Source: Fundidesulfovibrio soli (GTDB lineage: Bacteria; Desulfobacterota; Desulfovibrionia; Desulfovibrionales; Desulfovibrionaceae). Taken from it: 64,000 nt of DNA. Position numbers and translations under genes: made by a program. The notes under the pieces are model-generated. The model had not been told where the DNA came from and made no database searches. It saw nothing but the letters and a program-made list of their open reading frames with translations. The stretch spans positions 248,001-312,000 of the forward strand of contig NZ_JAKZKW010000002.1 of assembly GCF_022808695.1 (NCBI RefSeq), given 5' to 3'. Shown piece after piece: positions 54,766-64,000 of this stretch (the stretch's first letter is position 1; every line of letters begins with the position of its first letter).

Positions 54766-55887
54766 ATGATCCCGGCCCGGTCCGGGGAACACCAACCTCC
54801 CGTCGTTCACGGGACACACCGCGCGGTACGTGCGCCGCGCACGGAGCGCGTTATCTTAATCCTCGCCATCATCCTGCTGGTTCTGGCCCTGCACGCCGTG
54901 CTGCTGCCCGGGGTGCGCAAGCGCCTGCCTGTCTCGCTCGAGGCGCTGGCGGCCGGAATTCTCGTGCTCGATTCCCTGCTGCTGGGTTTCTTGCTGCTGG
55001 AGCTTTACTTCTCCCACTTCTACGACCAGTCCGACGGCTTCAACCTGACCCGCGCCGGGAAGAAGTGGTTCGAGCGCCACTGGCAGCCCATGAACAAGCT
55101 GGGCTACCGTGACGCCGAGGTGTCGCCGCCTGGGCCGGGCCAGCGCGTGCTGGTGGTGCTTGGGGACTCCTTCGCGGCCGGACACGGGGTCAAGCAGGCC
55201 GGGGACCGCTTCTCGGACGTGGCCGCCCGCGCCCTGGGCGAGGGCTGGAGGGTGTACAACGTCTCCAAAATCGGCTGGGACACCCCGGACGAGATCGAGG
55301 CCCTCAAGGCGTTCCCGGTGAAGCCCGACGTGGTGGTCTTCTCCTATTACGTCAACGACATCTTCGCCGCCGCGCGGCAGGTGGGCTACCCGGCGAACTT
55401 CGCGGTGAACCTGCCCAAGGGCCTGACCAAGGCCGTGCTGGAGAACTCGGCCCTGGCCGATTATCTGTATTGGCGCATGGAACGCTGGGGCGGCAACTTG
55501 ACCGGCGGGGGCAACACGTTCTGGGAATCGCTCCAGGGCGCCTACACCGACCCGGCGGTCTGGGGCGCGCACTCCGCCGAACTGGGCGAGCTGGCCCGCT
55601 ACTGCCGGGAAAAGGGAATCGGGCTGGTGGCGGTGGTCTTCCCCATGCTCCAGGCCCCGGCCCAGAGCGCTCCCATCACGGCCAAAGTGGCGGGGACCCT
55701 GGCGGAGCAGGGCGCCATGGTGCTGGACCTGAGCCCGGTGTTCATTGACGCGAAGCCGTCCGAACTGGTGGTGGGCTCCCTGGACGCGCACCCCAACGAG
55801 GCAACGCACAAGAGGGTCGGGGAGATGATCGTCCCCATGGTGCGGGAGCTGGAAAAAACGGAGCTGGCGCGCAAGGCCGCGCAGTAG
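54766..55887 (+). CDS. SGNH-type hydrolase with N-terminal membrane segments (373 aa)
   Basis: Two N-terminal membrane segments (LILAIILLVLALHAVLLPGV and ALAAGILVLDSLLLGFLLLELYF) precede an SGNH domain. Block I is VVLGDSFAAGHGVK (nucleophile Ser in GDS), block II is near NVSKIGWDT, and the block V His is in SLDAHPNEATHKR. It is probably a periplasmic-facing acyl-ester hydrolase or acyltransferase working on glycans made by the two upstream glycosyltransferases. The start is uncertain: the ATG at 54766 has only a weak ribosome site and no better ATG lies before the first helix. Confidence 0.8.
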   Translation: MIPARSGEHQPPVVHGTHRAVRAPRTERVILILAIILLVLALHAVLLPGVRKRLPVSLEALAAGILVLDSLLLGFLLLELYFSHFYDQSDGFNLTRAGKKWFERHWQPMNKLGYRDAEVSPPGPGQRVLVVLGDSFAAGHGVKQAGDRFSDVAARALGEGWRVYNVSKIGWDTPDEIEALKAFPVKPDVVVFSYYVNDIFAAARQVGYPANFAVNLPKGLTKAVLENSALADYLYWRMERWGGNLTGGGNTFWESLQGAYTDPAVWGAHSAELGELARYCREKGIGLVAVVFPMLQAPAQSAPITAKVAGTLAEQGAMVLDLSPVFIDAKPSELVVGSLDAHPNEATHKRVGEMIVPMVRELEKTELARKAAQ

Positions 55888-55983
55888 CCGGGCTGCCCGA
55901 GCCGCCCGGGCGAGCTTCGACCGGCCGGGGAGACGTGCTGCCGGATGCGCAATCCAACCCTGCAACACCCACCGGGAGGCCCC

Positions 55984-56457
55984 ATGCAGAAGATCACACC
56001 GTGTCTATGGTTCGACGGCAACGCGATGGAGGCCGTGGACTTCTACCTCTCGGTCTTCAAGAACTCGAAGATCGGCGACGTGATGTACTGGGGCGATGCC
56101 GGGCCCGGCAAAAAGGGCGACGTCCTGTGCGTGAACTTCGAACTCGAAGGGCAGGGGTTCATGGCGCTCAACGGCGGGCCCGAGTTCCACTTCACCCCGG
56201 CGATATCGCTCTTCGTGGACTGCGCCACGCAGCAGGAGATCGACGAACTCTGGGAGAAGCTTCTTGATGGCGGCCAGCCGGTGGAGTGCGGCTGGCTCAC
56301 GGACAGGTTCGGCGTGTCCTGGCAGATCGTTCCGGGTTTCCTGGGCGAGATGCTGCGCGACAAGAACCGGGAAAAGGCCGACCGGGTGATGCGGGCCATG
56401 CTCAAGATGGTCAAGCTCGACGTCGCGCTTCTGAAGCAGGCCTACGAGCAGGACTGA
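55984..56457 (+). CDS. VOC-superfamily PhnB-like protein (157 aa)
   Basis: The fold starts MQKITPCLWFDGNAMEAVDFYLSVFKNSKI, the typical opening of PhnB / 3-demethylubiquinone-methyltransferase-like VOC proteins. EGQGFMALNGGPEFHFTPAISLFVDC and DRFGVSWQIVP follow. Such proteins are mostly of unknown function despite frequent methyltransferase annotation. A GGGAGG site precedes the start at 55984, and an upstream in-frame ATG is rejected. It converges on cheZ. Confidence 0.88.
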   Translation: MQKITPCLWFDGNAMEAVDFYLSVFKNSKIGDVMYWGDAGPGKKGDVLCVNFELEGQGFMALNGGPEFHFTPAISLFVDCATQQEIDELWEKLLDGGQPVECGWLTDRFGVSWQIVPGFLGEMLRDKNREKADRVMRAMLKMVKLDVALLKQAYEQD

Positions 56458-56530
56458 GCGTCCGCGCCGCTCCGGCGCACGGAAGACATCCGCGGAGCCG
56501 CGGCCTGTGTTGAACGGGCCGTCATCCGTG

Positions 56531-56565
56531 CACGAAAAAAGGGGGCCGCATGGCCCCCTTTCGTG
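56531..56565 (-). terminator. Bidirectional terminator between VOC gene and cheZ
   Basis: CACGAAA...AGGGGGCC pairs with GGCCCCCT...TTTCGTG around a GCAT loop. On the minus strand six T follow the stem, favouring use by cheZ. Confidence 0.8.
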
Positions 56566-56585
56566 ATTCGCCGTTTGAGATATCC

Positions 56586-57320
56586 CTACATGCCCAGCGA
56601 AGCCAGCAGGTCGTCCACGGAGGCCTGGCTGGCGTCCATCTGGGGTCCCTTGAGCTCGCTGACCTTGCGGACGGCCTCGGCCTCGATGAGGTCCAGGTCC
56701 TTCTCGGGGGTCTCCTCGTGGGCCTTCAACTTGAAGCCCGTGGAGAGGTAGAGGTCCAGCACGATGGCCTCCACGTTCTTGATGGCCCCGATGATGCGCT
56801 TGATGCGCTGGCCGGTGAGATCCTGGAAGGAGAGGGTGGTCATGATGCTCATGAGGTCCTCGTTGAGGGTGTCGCTCATGGAGCGCAGCTCGGCCAGCTG
56901 CTCCTTGGTGACGCCGCCGGACTTCAGGCTGTGCAGGATCTTGTTGGATTCGGCCTGCATCTCCAGGTGCTTCTCCACCACGTCCATGATCTCGCCGGTG
57001 GCCTGTTCGGTGGTGGCCAGGATCTTGTCCAACTGGTCGGCGGCCTCGCTGAAGAGCTGGTCAGCCCGCTTCTTCTCCTTGGTGATCTCGTTGCCGTCGC
57101 CGTCCTGGCGGGCGTTGGCCAGCTCCTTGTAGATGGACTGCAGGCCCGTGCGCATGTTGTCGCTCAGGCGCTTGTAGAACTCGCTCTGCAGAAGCGACCG
57201 GGTGAGCGTTTTGGACAGCTCGGTCTCCACGGCCTGGGTGATGGACGCCTTGAGGTTGTCCACCATCTCGTCCATGAGCTTGTCCATGATGTTTTCAATC
57301 GCCGCTTCGCTCTGAACCAT
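56586..57320 (-). CDS. cheZ: Protein phosphatase CheZ (244 aa)
   Basis: CheZ removes phosphate from CheY-P and ends the tumble signal. The long helical protein contains the catalytic motif LSFQDLTGQRIKRII with the key Gln. It ends in the CheY-binding peptide ASVDDLLASLGM. The N-terminal part and coiled region (ADQLFSEAADQLDKILATTEQATGEIMD) are typical. No other chemotaxis gene is adjacent. The PilZ gene lies immediately upstream (6 bases) in the same transcript, which hints at co-control of motility by cyclic di-GMP. Confidence 0.92.
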   Translation of the reverse strand: MVQSEAAIENIMDKLMDEMVDNLKASITQAVETELSKTLTRSLLQSEFYKRLSDNMRTGLQSIYKELANARQDGDGNEITKEKKRADQLFSEAADQLDKILATTEQATGEIMDVVEKHLEMQAESNKILHSLKSGGVTKEQLAELRSMSDTLNEDLMSIMTTLSFQDLTGQRIKRIIGAIKNVEAIVLDLYLSTGFKLKAHEETPEKDLDLIEAEAVRKVSELKGPQMDASQASVDDLLASLGM

Positions 57321-57326
57321 GCCCGG

Positions 57327-57854
57327 TTACTCCCACATCTTGACGCGCAGCTCGTCGCGCTGGGTTTGAAACACGAATTGAACGATGGACTCCAGGTCGC
57401 GGTCGCGCACGCGGGTGAAGTCCACGGCCCAGCCGGGAACGCCGCTCACATCCTCGTTGCGCACCACGCGCCCGATGACACCGGCCATGCGGATCGGCAC
57501 CTGGGTCAGGGTGATGACGCATTCGATCATCTGGCCGATTTCCAGCGGCAGGGTGCTGGTCAGCTTGACCCCTGCGCCAGAGATCTCGCCGATCTGCACA
57601 GCGTGGGGGAAGTCGTCCAGGAGGTTGTCCTGGCTGTGCACGGAGATGAGCAGGTCCAGCTTGCGGTCGATGCCGGCCAGGGCGTTCACCAGGGCCTCGT
57701 TCACCCCCGCGCTCTTGAGCTCCATGACGGAGACCGATGTGCTGGTGATGGGCGCCTCGCGGAAGAGCTGCAGCTCCTTGTCGGAGGCGAGCAGCCTGAT
57801 CCTGCCGCGCAGGTTGGTGGGGATGCGCAGGAACGTGCGTTTGTCTTCTTCCAT
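57327..57854 (-). CDS. PilZ-domain protein (175 aa)
   Basis: The N-terminal FLRIPTNLRGRIRLL supplies the R-x3-R motif. Later QIGEISGAGVKLTS supplies the second PilZ motif (D/N-x-S-x2-G; here Glu for Asp). Both bind cyclic di-GMP. A helical insert of about 50 residues lies between them (VSVMELKSAGVNEALVNALAGIDRKLDLLISVHSQDNLLDD). The C-terminal half is the PilZ beta barrel (GQMIECVITLTQVPIRMAGVIGRVVR). It probably couples c-di-GMP to motility along with cheZ downstream. Confidence 0.85.
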   Translation of the reverse strand: MEEDKRTFLRIPTNLRGRIRLLASDKELQLFREAPITSTSVSVMELKSAGVNEALVNALAGIDRKLDLLISVHSQDNLLDDFPHAVQIGEISGAGVKLTSTLPLEIGQMIECVITLTQVPIRMAGVIGRVVRNEDVSGVPGWAVDFTRVRDRDLESIVQFVFQTQRDELRVKMWE

Positions 57855-57876
57855 GCCGGACTCCCGGGAATGGGCG

Positions 57877-58305
57877 CTAGATGGTGCCGTTCTCCAACTG
57901 GGTCTCCATGGCCTTCACCGGGCAGACTTTCACGCACAGGCCGCAGGCCACGCATTTCTCGGGGTCGAAGGTGACCTTCCAGGTGCTCCTGTCCACGGAG
58001 AGGGCGCGGGGACGGCACAGCGCGGTGCACACGCCGCAGTGCATGCAGGAGGTCTCGTCCTTGCGGATCTTCTGGCCCACGGGCGTGATCTTGACGCCGT
58101 GCTCCTTGAGGTAATCCATGGCGTCGCTCACGGCCTTCTCCAGGCCGTTGATCTCAAGGATCATCTCGCCGACCTCGCGGGGCGTGATGTGCGCCTTGAG
58201 GATGTTGAAGCAGAGGTCGTAGAGCTTGATGATGTTGCACACGACGGGCTTGCCGGAAGTCTCCGGGGAGAAGCTCAGGTGCACGATCTTTCTGATCTCG
58301 TTCAT
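57877..58305 (-). CDS. NIL-domain 4Fe-4S ferredoxin (142 aa)
   Basis: The N-terminal half (KIVHLSFSPETSGKPVVCNIIKLYDLCFNILKAHITPREVGEMILEINGLEKAVSDAMDYLKEHGVKITPV) is a NIL domain, as in methionine ABC importers. The C-terminal half holds two ferredoxin motifs: C-x2-C-x2-C-x3-C in CMHCGVCTALC, and CVACGLCVKVCPVKAM. The pair suggests a ligand-linked or sulfur-metabolism electron carrier; in related bacteria it is linked with sulfur assimilation or homocysteine formation. The start at 58305 fits the family. It is in the same minus-strand series as the PilZ gene. Confidence 0.88.
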   Translation of the reverse strand: MNEIRKIVHLSFSPETSGKPVVCNIIKLYDLCFNILKAHITPREVGEMILEINGLEKAVSDAMDYLKEHGVKITPVGQKIRKDETSCMHCGVCTALCRPRALSVDRSTWKVTFDPEKCVACGLCVKVCPVKAMETQLENGTI

Positions 58306-58316
58306 GGCTTGGTACC

Positions 58317-59150
58317 TTAGATGAGGCTCTTGGCCCGGCGTGCCTCGGCCGAGTCGGGGAATTTCTTGATCAGGTCCTGGAAAATCATCTTGGCGGCCTC
58401 TTTCTTGTTCAGCTTCTGGAAGGCCATGCCCTGCTTGAGCATCGCCGAGGGCACCTTGTTGTTCTTGGGGAACTTTTCGATGACTTCCTGGTAGTTGAGC
58501 ACTGCCTGGGGCATGTCGCCCTTCTGGAAGTAGGCCTCGCCCATCCAGAAGTAGGCGTTGGGGGCCAGGGTGTGCTTGGGGTAGTTCTTGGCCACGTCGC
58601 TCCACATGGAGGCGGCCTTGTCGTACTCCTTGGCCTGGAAGGCCTGCATGCCCTTGGAGTAGATGGCTTCGGCCGGGTCCGTGTTGGTGGCGGCGGGAAC
58701 GTCCGTGGGCTTGCCCGGAGTTTTGGCGGGCGCCTGGGCCTGGGGCTGCTGCTGCGCGGCCTGCTGCATGGCGGGCTGGCCCTGGTCGGCGGCCGGGGCC
58801 TGTCCCTGCTGGGCGGCGGGCACCTGGCCGTCGACCTCGACGCCGAGCTGCGCGGCCACCTGCTTCAGGTTGCCCTCCAGCTTCTGGATGCGCCTGGAGA
58901 GTTCCGGCAGGGAGGCCGAACCGCCGCCGCCGTCGCCGGAGGTCAGGGAGCGCACCTGGAGGTTCAGTTCCTCCACCTGGGCGGAGAGTTGCTGCACGCG
59001 GGACCGCAGGCCGTCCACCTCGGCCAGGGCGTTGGCCTGGGCCTGGGCGGTGGGGTCCACGGGTTTGCCTTTCACCGGGGCGTCGGAGCTTCCTGCGCAG
59101 CCCGAGAGCATGAGCAGGGCGGCCAATGCGGCGATATGCTTACGGCTCAT
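58317..59150 (-). CDS. CpoB/YbgF-like TPR lipoprotein (277 aa)
   Basis: The lipobox LMLSGC gives Cys18. An N-terminal coiled coil (LAEVDGLRSRVQQLSAQVEELNLQV, LPELSRRIQKLEGNLKQVAAQLG) is followed by a Gln/Pro/Ala linker. The last 120 residues are TPR repeats (DPAEAIYSKGMQAFQAKEYDKAASMWSDVAKNYPKHTLAPNAYFWMGEAYFQKGD...), the signature of CpoB (YbgF). CpoB coordinates peptidoglycan synthesis with the Tol-Pal system; no tol genes lie in this window. In E. coli it is not a lipoprotein, so lipidation is a variation. The small membrane gene upstream overlaps its start by 4 bases. Confidence 0.83.
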   Translation of the reverse strand: MSRKHIAALAALLMLSGCAGSSDAPVKGKPVDPTAQAQANALAEVDGLRSRVQQLSAQVEELNLQVRSLTSGDGGGGSASLPELSRRIQKLEGNLKQVAAQLGVEVDGQVPAAQQGQAPAADQGQPAMQQAAQQQPQAQAPAKTPGKPTDVPAATNTDPAEAIYSKGMQAFQAKEYDKAASMWSDVAKNYPKHTLAPNAYFWMGEAYFQKGDMPQAVLNYQEVIEKFPKNNKVPSAMLKQGMAFQKLNKKEAAKMIFQDLIKKFPDSAEARRAKSLI

Positions 59151-59368
59151 TTGGTTGACTTTCCTCTTTTCTTGCCCGCGAACAGGTAGATCAGGGCGCC
59201 GACCACGGGCACGAAGACCACCAGGCACAGCCAGACCATCTTTTCCTGTATCGTGGGGAACTCGCGGTAGAATGCGTGGGTGATCGCCCAGAAGTTGAGC
59301 ACCAGCGGGAGGGCCAGCGCGACGTAGAACCAGAGGGGGAACCCCCCGACGAGAGTTGTCAGGCTCAT
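59147..59368 (-). CDS. Small PLDc_N-type membrane protein (73 aa)
   Basis: Two hydrophobic segments (PLWFYVALALPLVLNFWAITHAF and MVWLCLVVFVPVVGALIYLFAG) and the FPTIQEKMVWLCLVVFVPVVGALIYL pattern match the PLDc_N domain (the N-terminal helix pair of cardiolipin synthases). No phospholipase domain follows, and a basic KKRGKSTK tail ends it. The start at 59368 has an AAGGA site and overlaps the CpoB-like gene by 4 bases at its end. A role in membrane or cell-wall work is inferred only. Confidence 0.75.
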   Translation of the reverse strand: MSLTTLVGGFPLWFYVALALPLVLNFWAITHAFYREFPTIQEKMVWLCLVVFVPVVGALIYLFAGKKRGKSTK

Positions 59369-59426
59369 AGGTGCGTCCTTGCTATATCCAGGCGGCCTGT
59401 TTGGCAAGACCGCGCGGGGTTTGGCT

Positions 59427-59906
59427 TCAGGGCCTCTTGCGTTCGTAGAGCGAGATTATCAGGGCCAGCGAGCCGCATGTGATGGCGATGTCGGCCACGT
59501 TGAAGGCGGGCCAGTGGAAGGAGCCGATGTAGAAGTCGAGGAAGTCGATCACTTCGCCCGAGCGGATGCGGTCCACCATGTTGCCGATGGCTCCGCCGAG
59601 AATCAGGCCCAGCGCGACAACGAAGATGGTATCCCCGGGCTGGGCCTTGGTGAGCAGGTTGGCGATGATGACCACCGCCAGGGCCGAGGCCCCCAGGAAG
59701 AAATAGGTCTGCCAGTTGCCGCCGGTGTCGTTCAGGAAGCCGAACGCCGCGCCCTTGTTGAGGGTGTGCACCAGATTGAAGAAACCGGGGATGACCTCGC
59801 GCCCGGTGAAAAGCAGAATGTGCTTCTGCACCAGGTATTTCGTTGCCTGGTCCAGCAGGGCGACGGTGGCGGCGAGGCTCGCGGCGAGCATGTAGTGTGG
59901 CTTCAC
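59427..59906 (-). CDS. lspA: Lipoprotein signal peptidase LspA (159 aa)
   Basis: This inner-membrane aspartic protease cleaves prolipoprotein signal peptides after lipidation. Four helices and the family motifs [33 protein letters not shown] and [11 protein letters not shown] are present. The catalytic aspartates are Asp112 and Asp139. The best start is a GTG at 59906 (AAGGA 6-7 bases upstream) rather than the longer ATG frame. It would process the several lipoproteins encoded here. It is 58 bases upstream of the small PLDc_N-type gene on the same strand. Confidence 0.92.
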   Translation of the reverse strand: MKPHYMLAASLAATVALLDQATKYLVQKHILLFTGREVIPGFFNLVHTLNKGAAFGFLNDTGGNWQTYFFLGASALAVVIIANLLTKAQPGDTIFVVALGLILGGAIGNMVDRIRSGEVIDFLDFYIGSFHWPAFNVADIAITCGSLALIISLYERKRP

Positions 59907-60026
59907 GGGGCTTCCTTGTCGTGCGTTAACGGCTGCGCATCCCAATATGCTAGCTGGCCGGGAAGTCAATCGCCGTGCGGGGCCTCAAACATCTTGCCGG
60001 GGGGCGGCTATTTGCGTACATCCACC

Positions 60027-60078
60027 CGCGAGGCGAAGCCCACGATTTTACAAAATCGCGCAGTGTTCGGGCCTCGCG
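60027..60078 (+). promoter_or_regulatory. Nested inverted repeats in the carB leader
   Basis: CGCGAGGC (60027-60034) pairs with GCCTCGCG (60071-60078). Inside it CGATTTT and AAAATCG (60043-60058) form a second stem on a 2-base loop. The element ends 33 bases before the carB ATG, which has no ribosome binding site, so it may control carB expression. Confidence 0.4.
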
Positions 60079-60111
60079 CGCCCTCCTAACCTCAACAACC
60101 TCTCCCAAGTC

Positions 60112-63342
<3,231 letters not shown>

Positions 63343-63356
63343 CAGCGCAAGCAAGC

Positions 63357-63391
63357 GCCCCGGCCGCCCGCAAGGGCGGCCGGGGCTTTTT
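63357..63391 (+). terminator. Terminator of carB
   Basis: GCCCCGGCCGCCC pairs perfectly with GGGCGGCCGGGGC on a short loop and is followed by TTTTT. Confidence 0.9.
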
Positions 63392-63453
63392 AGTTGACTC
63401 GGAAGGAAGGAGCCTTATCTCCTCACTTTCAGCAGACGGCAGGTAGCAAGCAC

Positions 63454-64000
63454 ATGAAGAAAGAGTACTGCGGACTGTTCGGCATCTACGGCCACCCCGA
63501 GGCCGCGCGCATGACCTATTTCGGCCTCTACGCCCTGCAGCACAGGGGGCAGGAGTCGGCCGGCATCGTCACCTGGGACGGGGAGCTGATCCGCGAGCAG
63601 AAGGGCATGGGTCTGGTGGCCGACGTGTTCAACGAACGCCACCTGGGCAAGGAGCTCAAGGGCAACATCGCCGTGGGCCACATCCGCTACTCCACCACCG
63701 GGGCCTCCCTGCTGCGCAACGCGCAGCCCTTCCTGGTGCGCTTCGGGGACTGGCGCCTGGCCATCGCCCACAACGGCAACCTGGTGAACACCATGGAGCT
63801 GCGCGCTGAGCTGGAGGCTTCGGGCTCCATCTTCCAGACCACCATGGACTCCGAAATTTTCGTGCACCTCATCGCCAAGCACCTGAACGGCGGCACCATC
63901 GAGGACGCCGTGATCAAGGCCTGCCAGCGCGTGAAGGGCTCCTATTCCCTGCTGATCCTGGCCAACGACAAGCTCATCGCCGTACGCGACCCCCACGGCA
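63454..64000 (+). CDS. purF: Amidophosphoribosyltransferase PurF, N-terminal part
   Basis: The frame begins MKKEYCGLFGIYGHPEAAR and is still open at the window end (182 codons). Cys6, after removal of a 5-residue propeptide, would be the N-terminal nucleophile of the glutamine amidotransferase domain. LQHRGQESAGIVTWDG, VGHIRYSTTG, RNAQPFL, AHNGNLVN and TMDSEIFVHLI are all present. PurF makes phosphoribosylamine, the first step of purine synthesis. The phosphoribosyltransferase half lies outside the window. Confidence 0.95.
   Translation, partial: MKKEYCGLFGIYGHPEAARMTYFGLYALQHRGQESAGIVTWDGELIREQKGMGLVADVFNERHLGKELKGNIAVGHIRYSTTGASLLRNAQPFLVRFGDWRLAIAHNGNLVNTMELRAELEASGSIFQTTMDSEIFVHLIAKHLNGGTIEDAVIKACQRVKGSYSLLILANDKLIAVRDPHG

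Noticed and set aside
54830-54832. GTG start closer to the first membrane helix of the SGNH protein at 54766
   Set aside because: The GTG is not in frame with the SGNH domain.

Overview
The window is high-GC bacterial DNA of a Desulfovibrionaceae type (Desulfovibrio or Fundidesulfovibrio-like sulfate reducers). Pointers are a close match to the small FMN-binding protein of Desulfovibrio vulgaris, an adenylate kinase whose lid carries the Cys129-x5-His135-x15-Cys151-x2-Cys154 metal site described for Desulfovibrio gigas, a glutamyl-tRNA reductase / CcsA-type / siroheme synthase operon, a NIL-domain ferredoxin and several sigma-54 response regulators. The genus is inferred from protein features, not from rRNA, and no rRNA lies in the window.

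Layout. 1-5.8 kb: end of a membrane protein, a SagB-type nitroreductase, small enzymes, an AI-2E family permease, a rhomboid protease and, on the minus strand behind the rhomboid gene, a tiny membrane ORF with an in-frame UGA followed by a SECIS-like hairpin (candidate selenoprotein, 4981-5139). 5.9-9.4 kb: histidine kinase / lipoprotein / sigma-54 regulator module resembling GlrK-QseG-GlrR. 9.4-18 kb: FMN-binding protein, MocR regulator, UbiD-type decarboxylase, cyclic-nucleotide-binding protein, acyl-CoA ligase, deoxyhypusine-synthase-like enzyme and LysE exporter. The two gaps at 9.38-9.83 and 11.7-12.1 kb hold dispersed repeats and two hairpins that share one loop on different stems. 18-24.6 kb: minus-strand operon of a hybrid kinase with a substrate-binding-like sensor, its sigma-54 regulator and a methyltransferase-cupin fusion, then a lipase-like protein.

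24.8-27.2 kb: tRNA-Val and tRNA-Asp, then a 2.1-kb segment that ends in a second identical tRNA-Asp; this looks like a small accessory insertion. 27.2-32 kb: AraC regulator, EamA transporter, isocitrate dehydrogenase, a HicAB toxin-antitoxin pair and an orphan CheW. 32-42.6 kb: a colinear housekeeping run mfd - SurA-like lipoprotein - surA - rodZ - recO - glyQ - glyS - rpsT (repair, outer-membrane protein folding, cell shape, translation).

43-52 kb, mainly minus strand: a radical SAM/SPASM maturase, an SGNH hydrolase, a uracil-DNA glycosylase family protein, adk, tilS, hemerythrin, hemA, ccsA-like and siroheme synthase genes. The last group fits haem made from sirohaem and used by abundant c-type cytochromes. 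52-56.5 kb: two glycosyltransferases, a second SGNH hydrolase and a VOC protein. 56.5-60 kb, minus strand: cheZ, PilZ, NIL-ferredoxin, CpoB-like lipoprotein, a small membrane protein and lspA. The window ends with carB and the start of purF.
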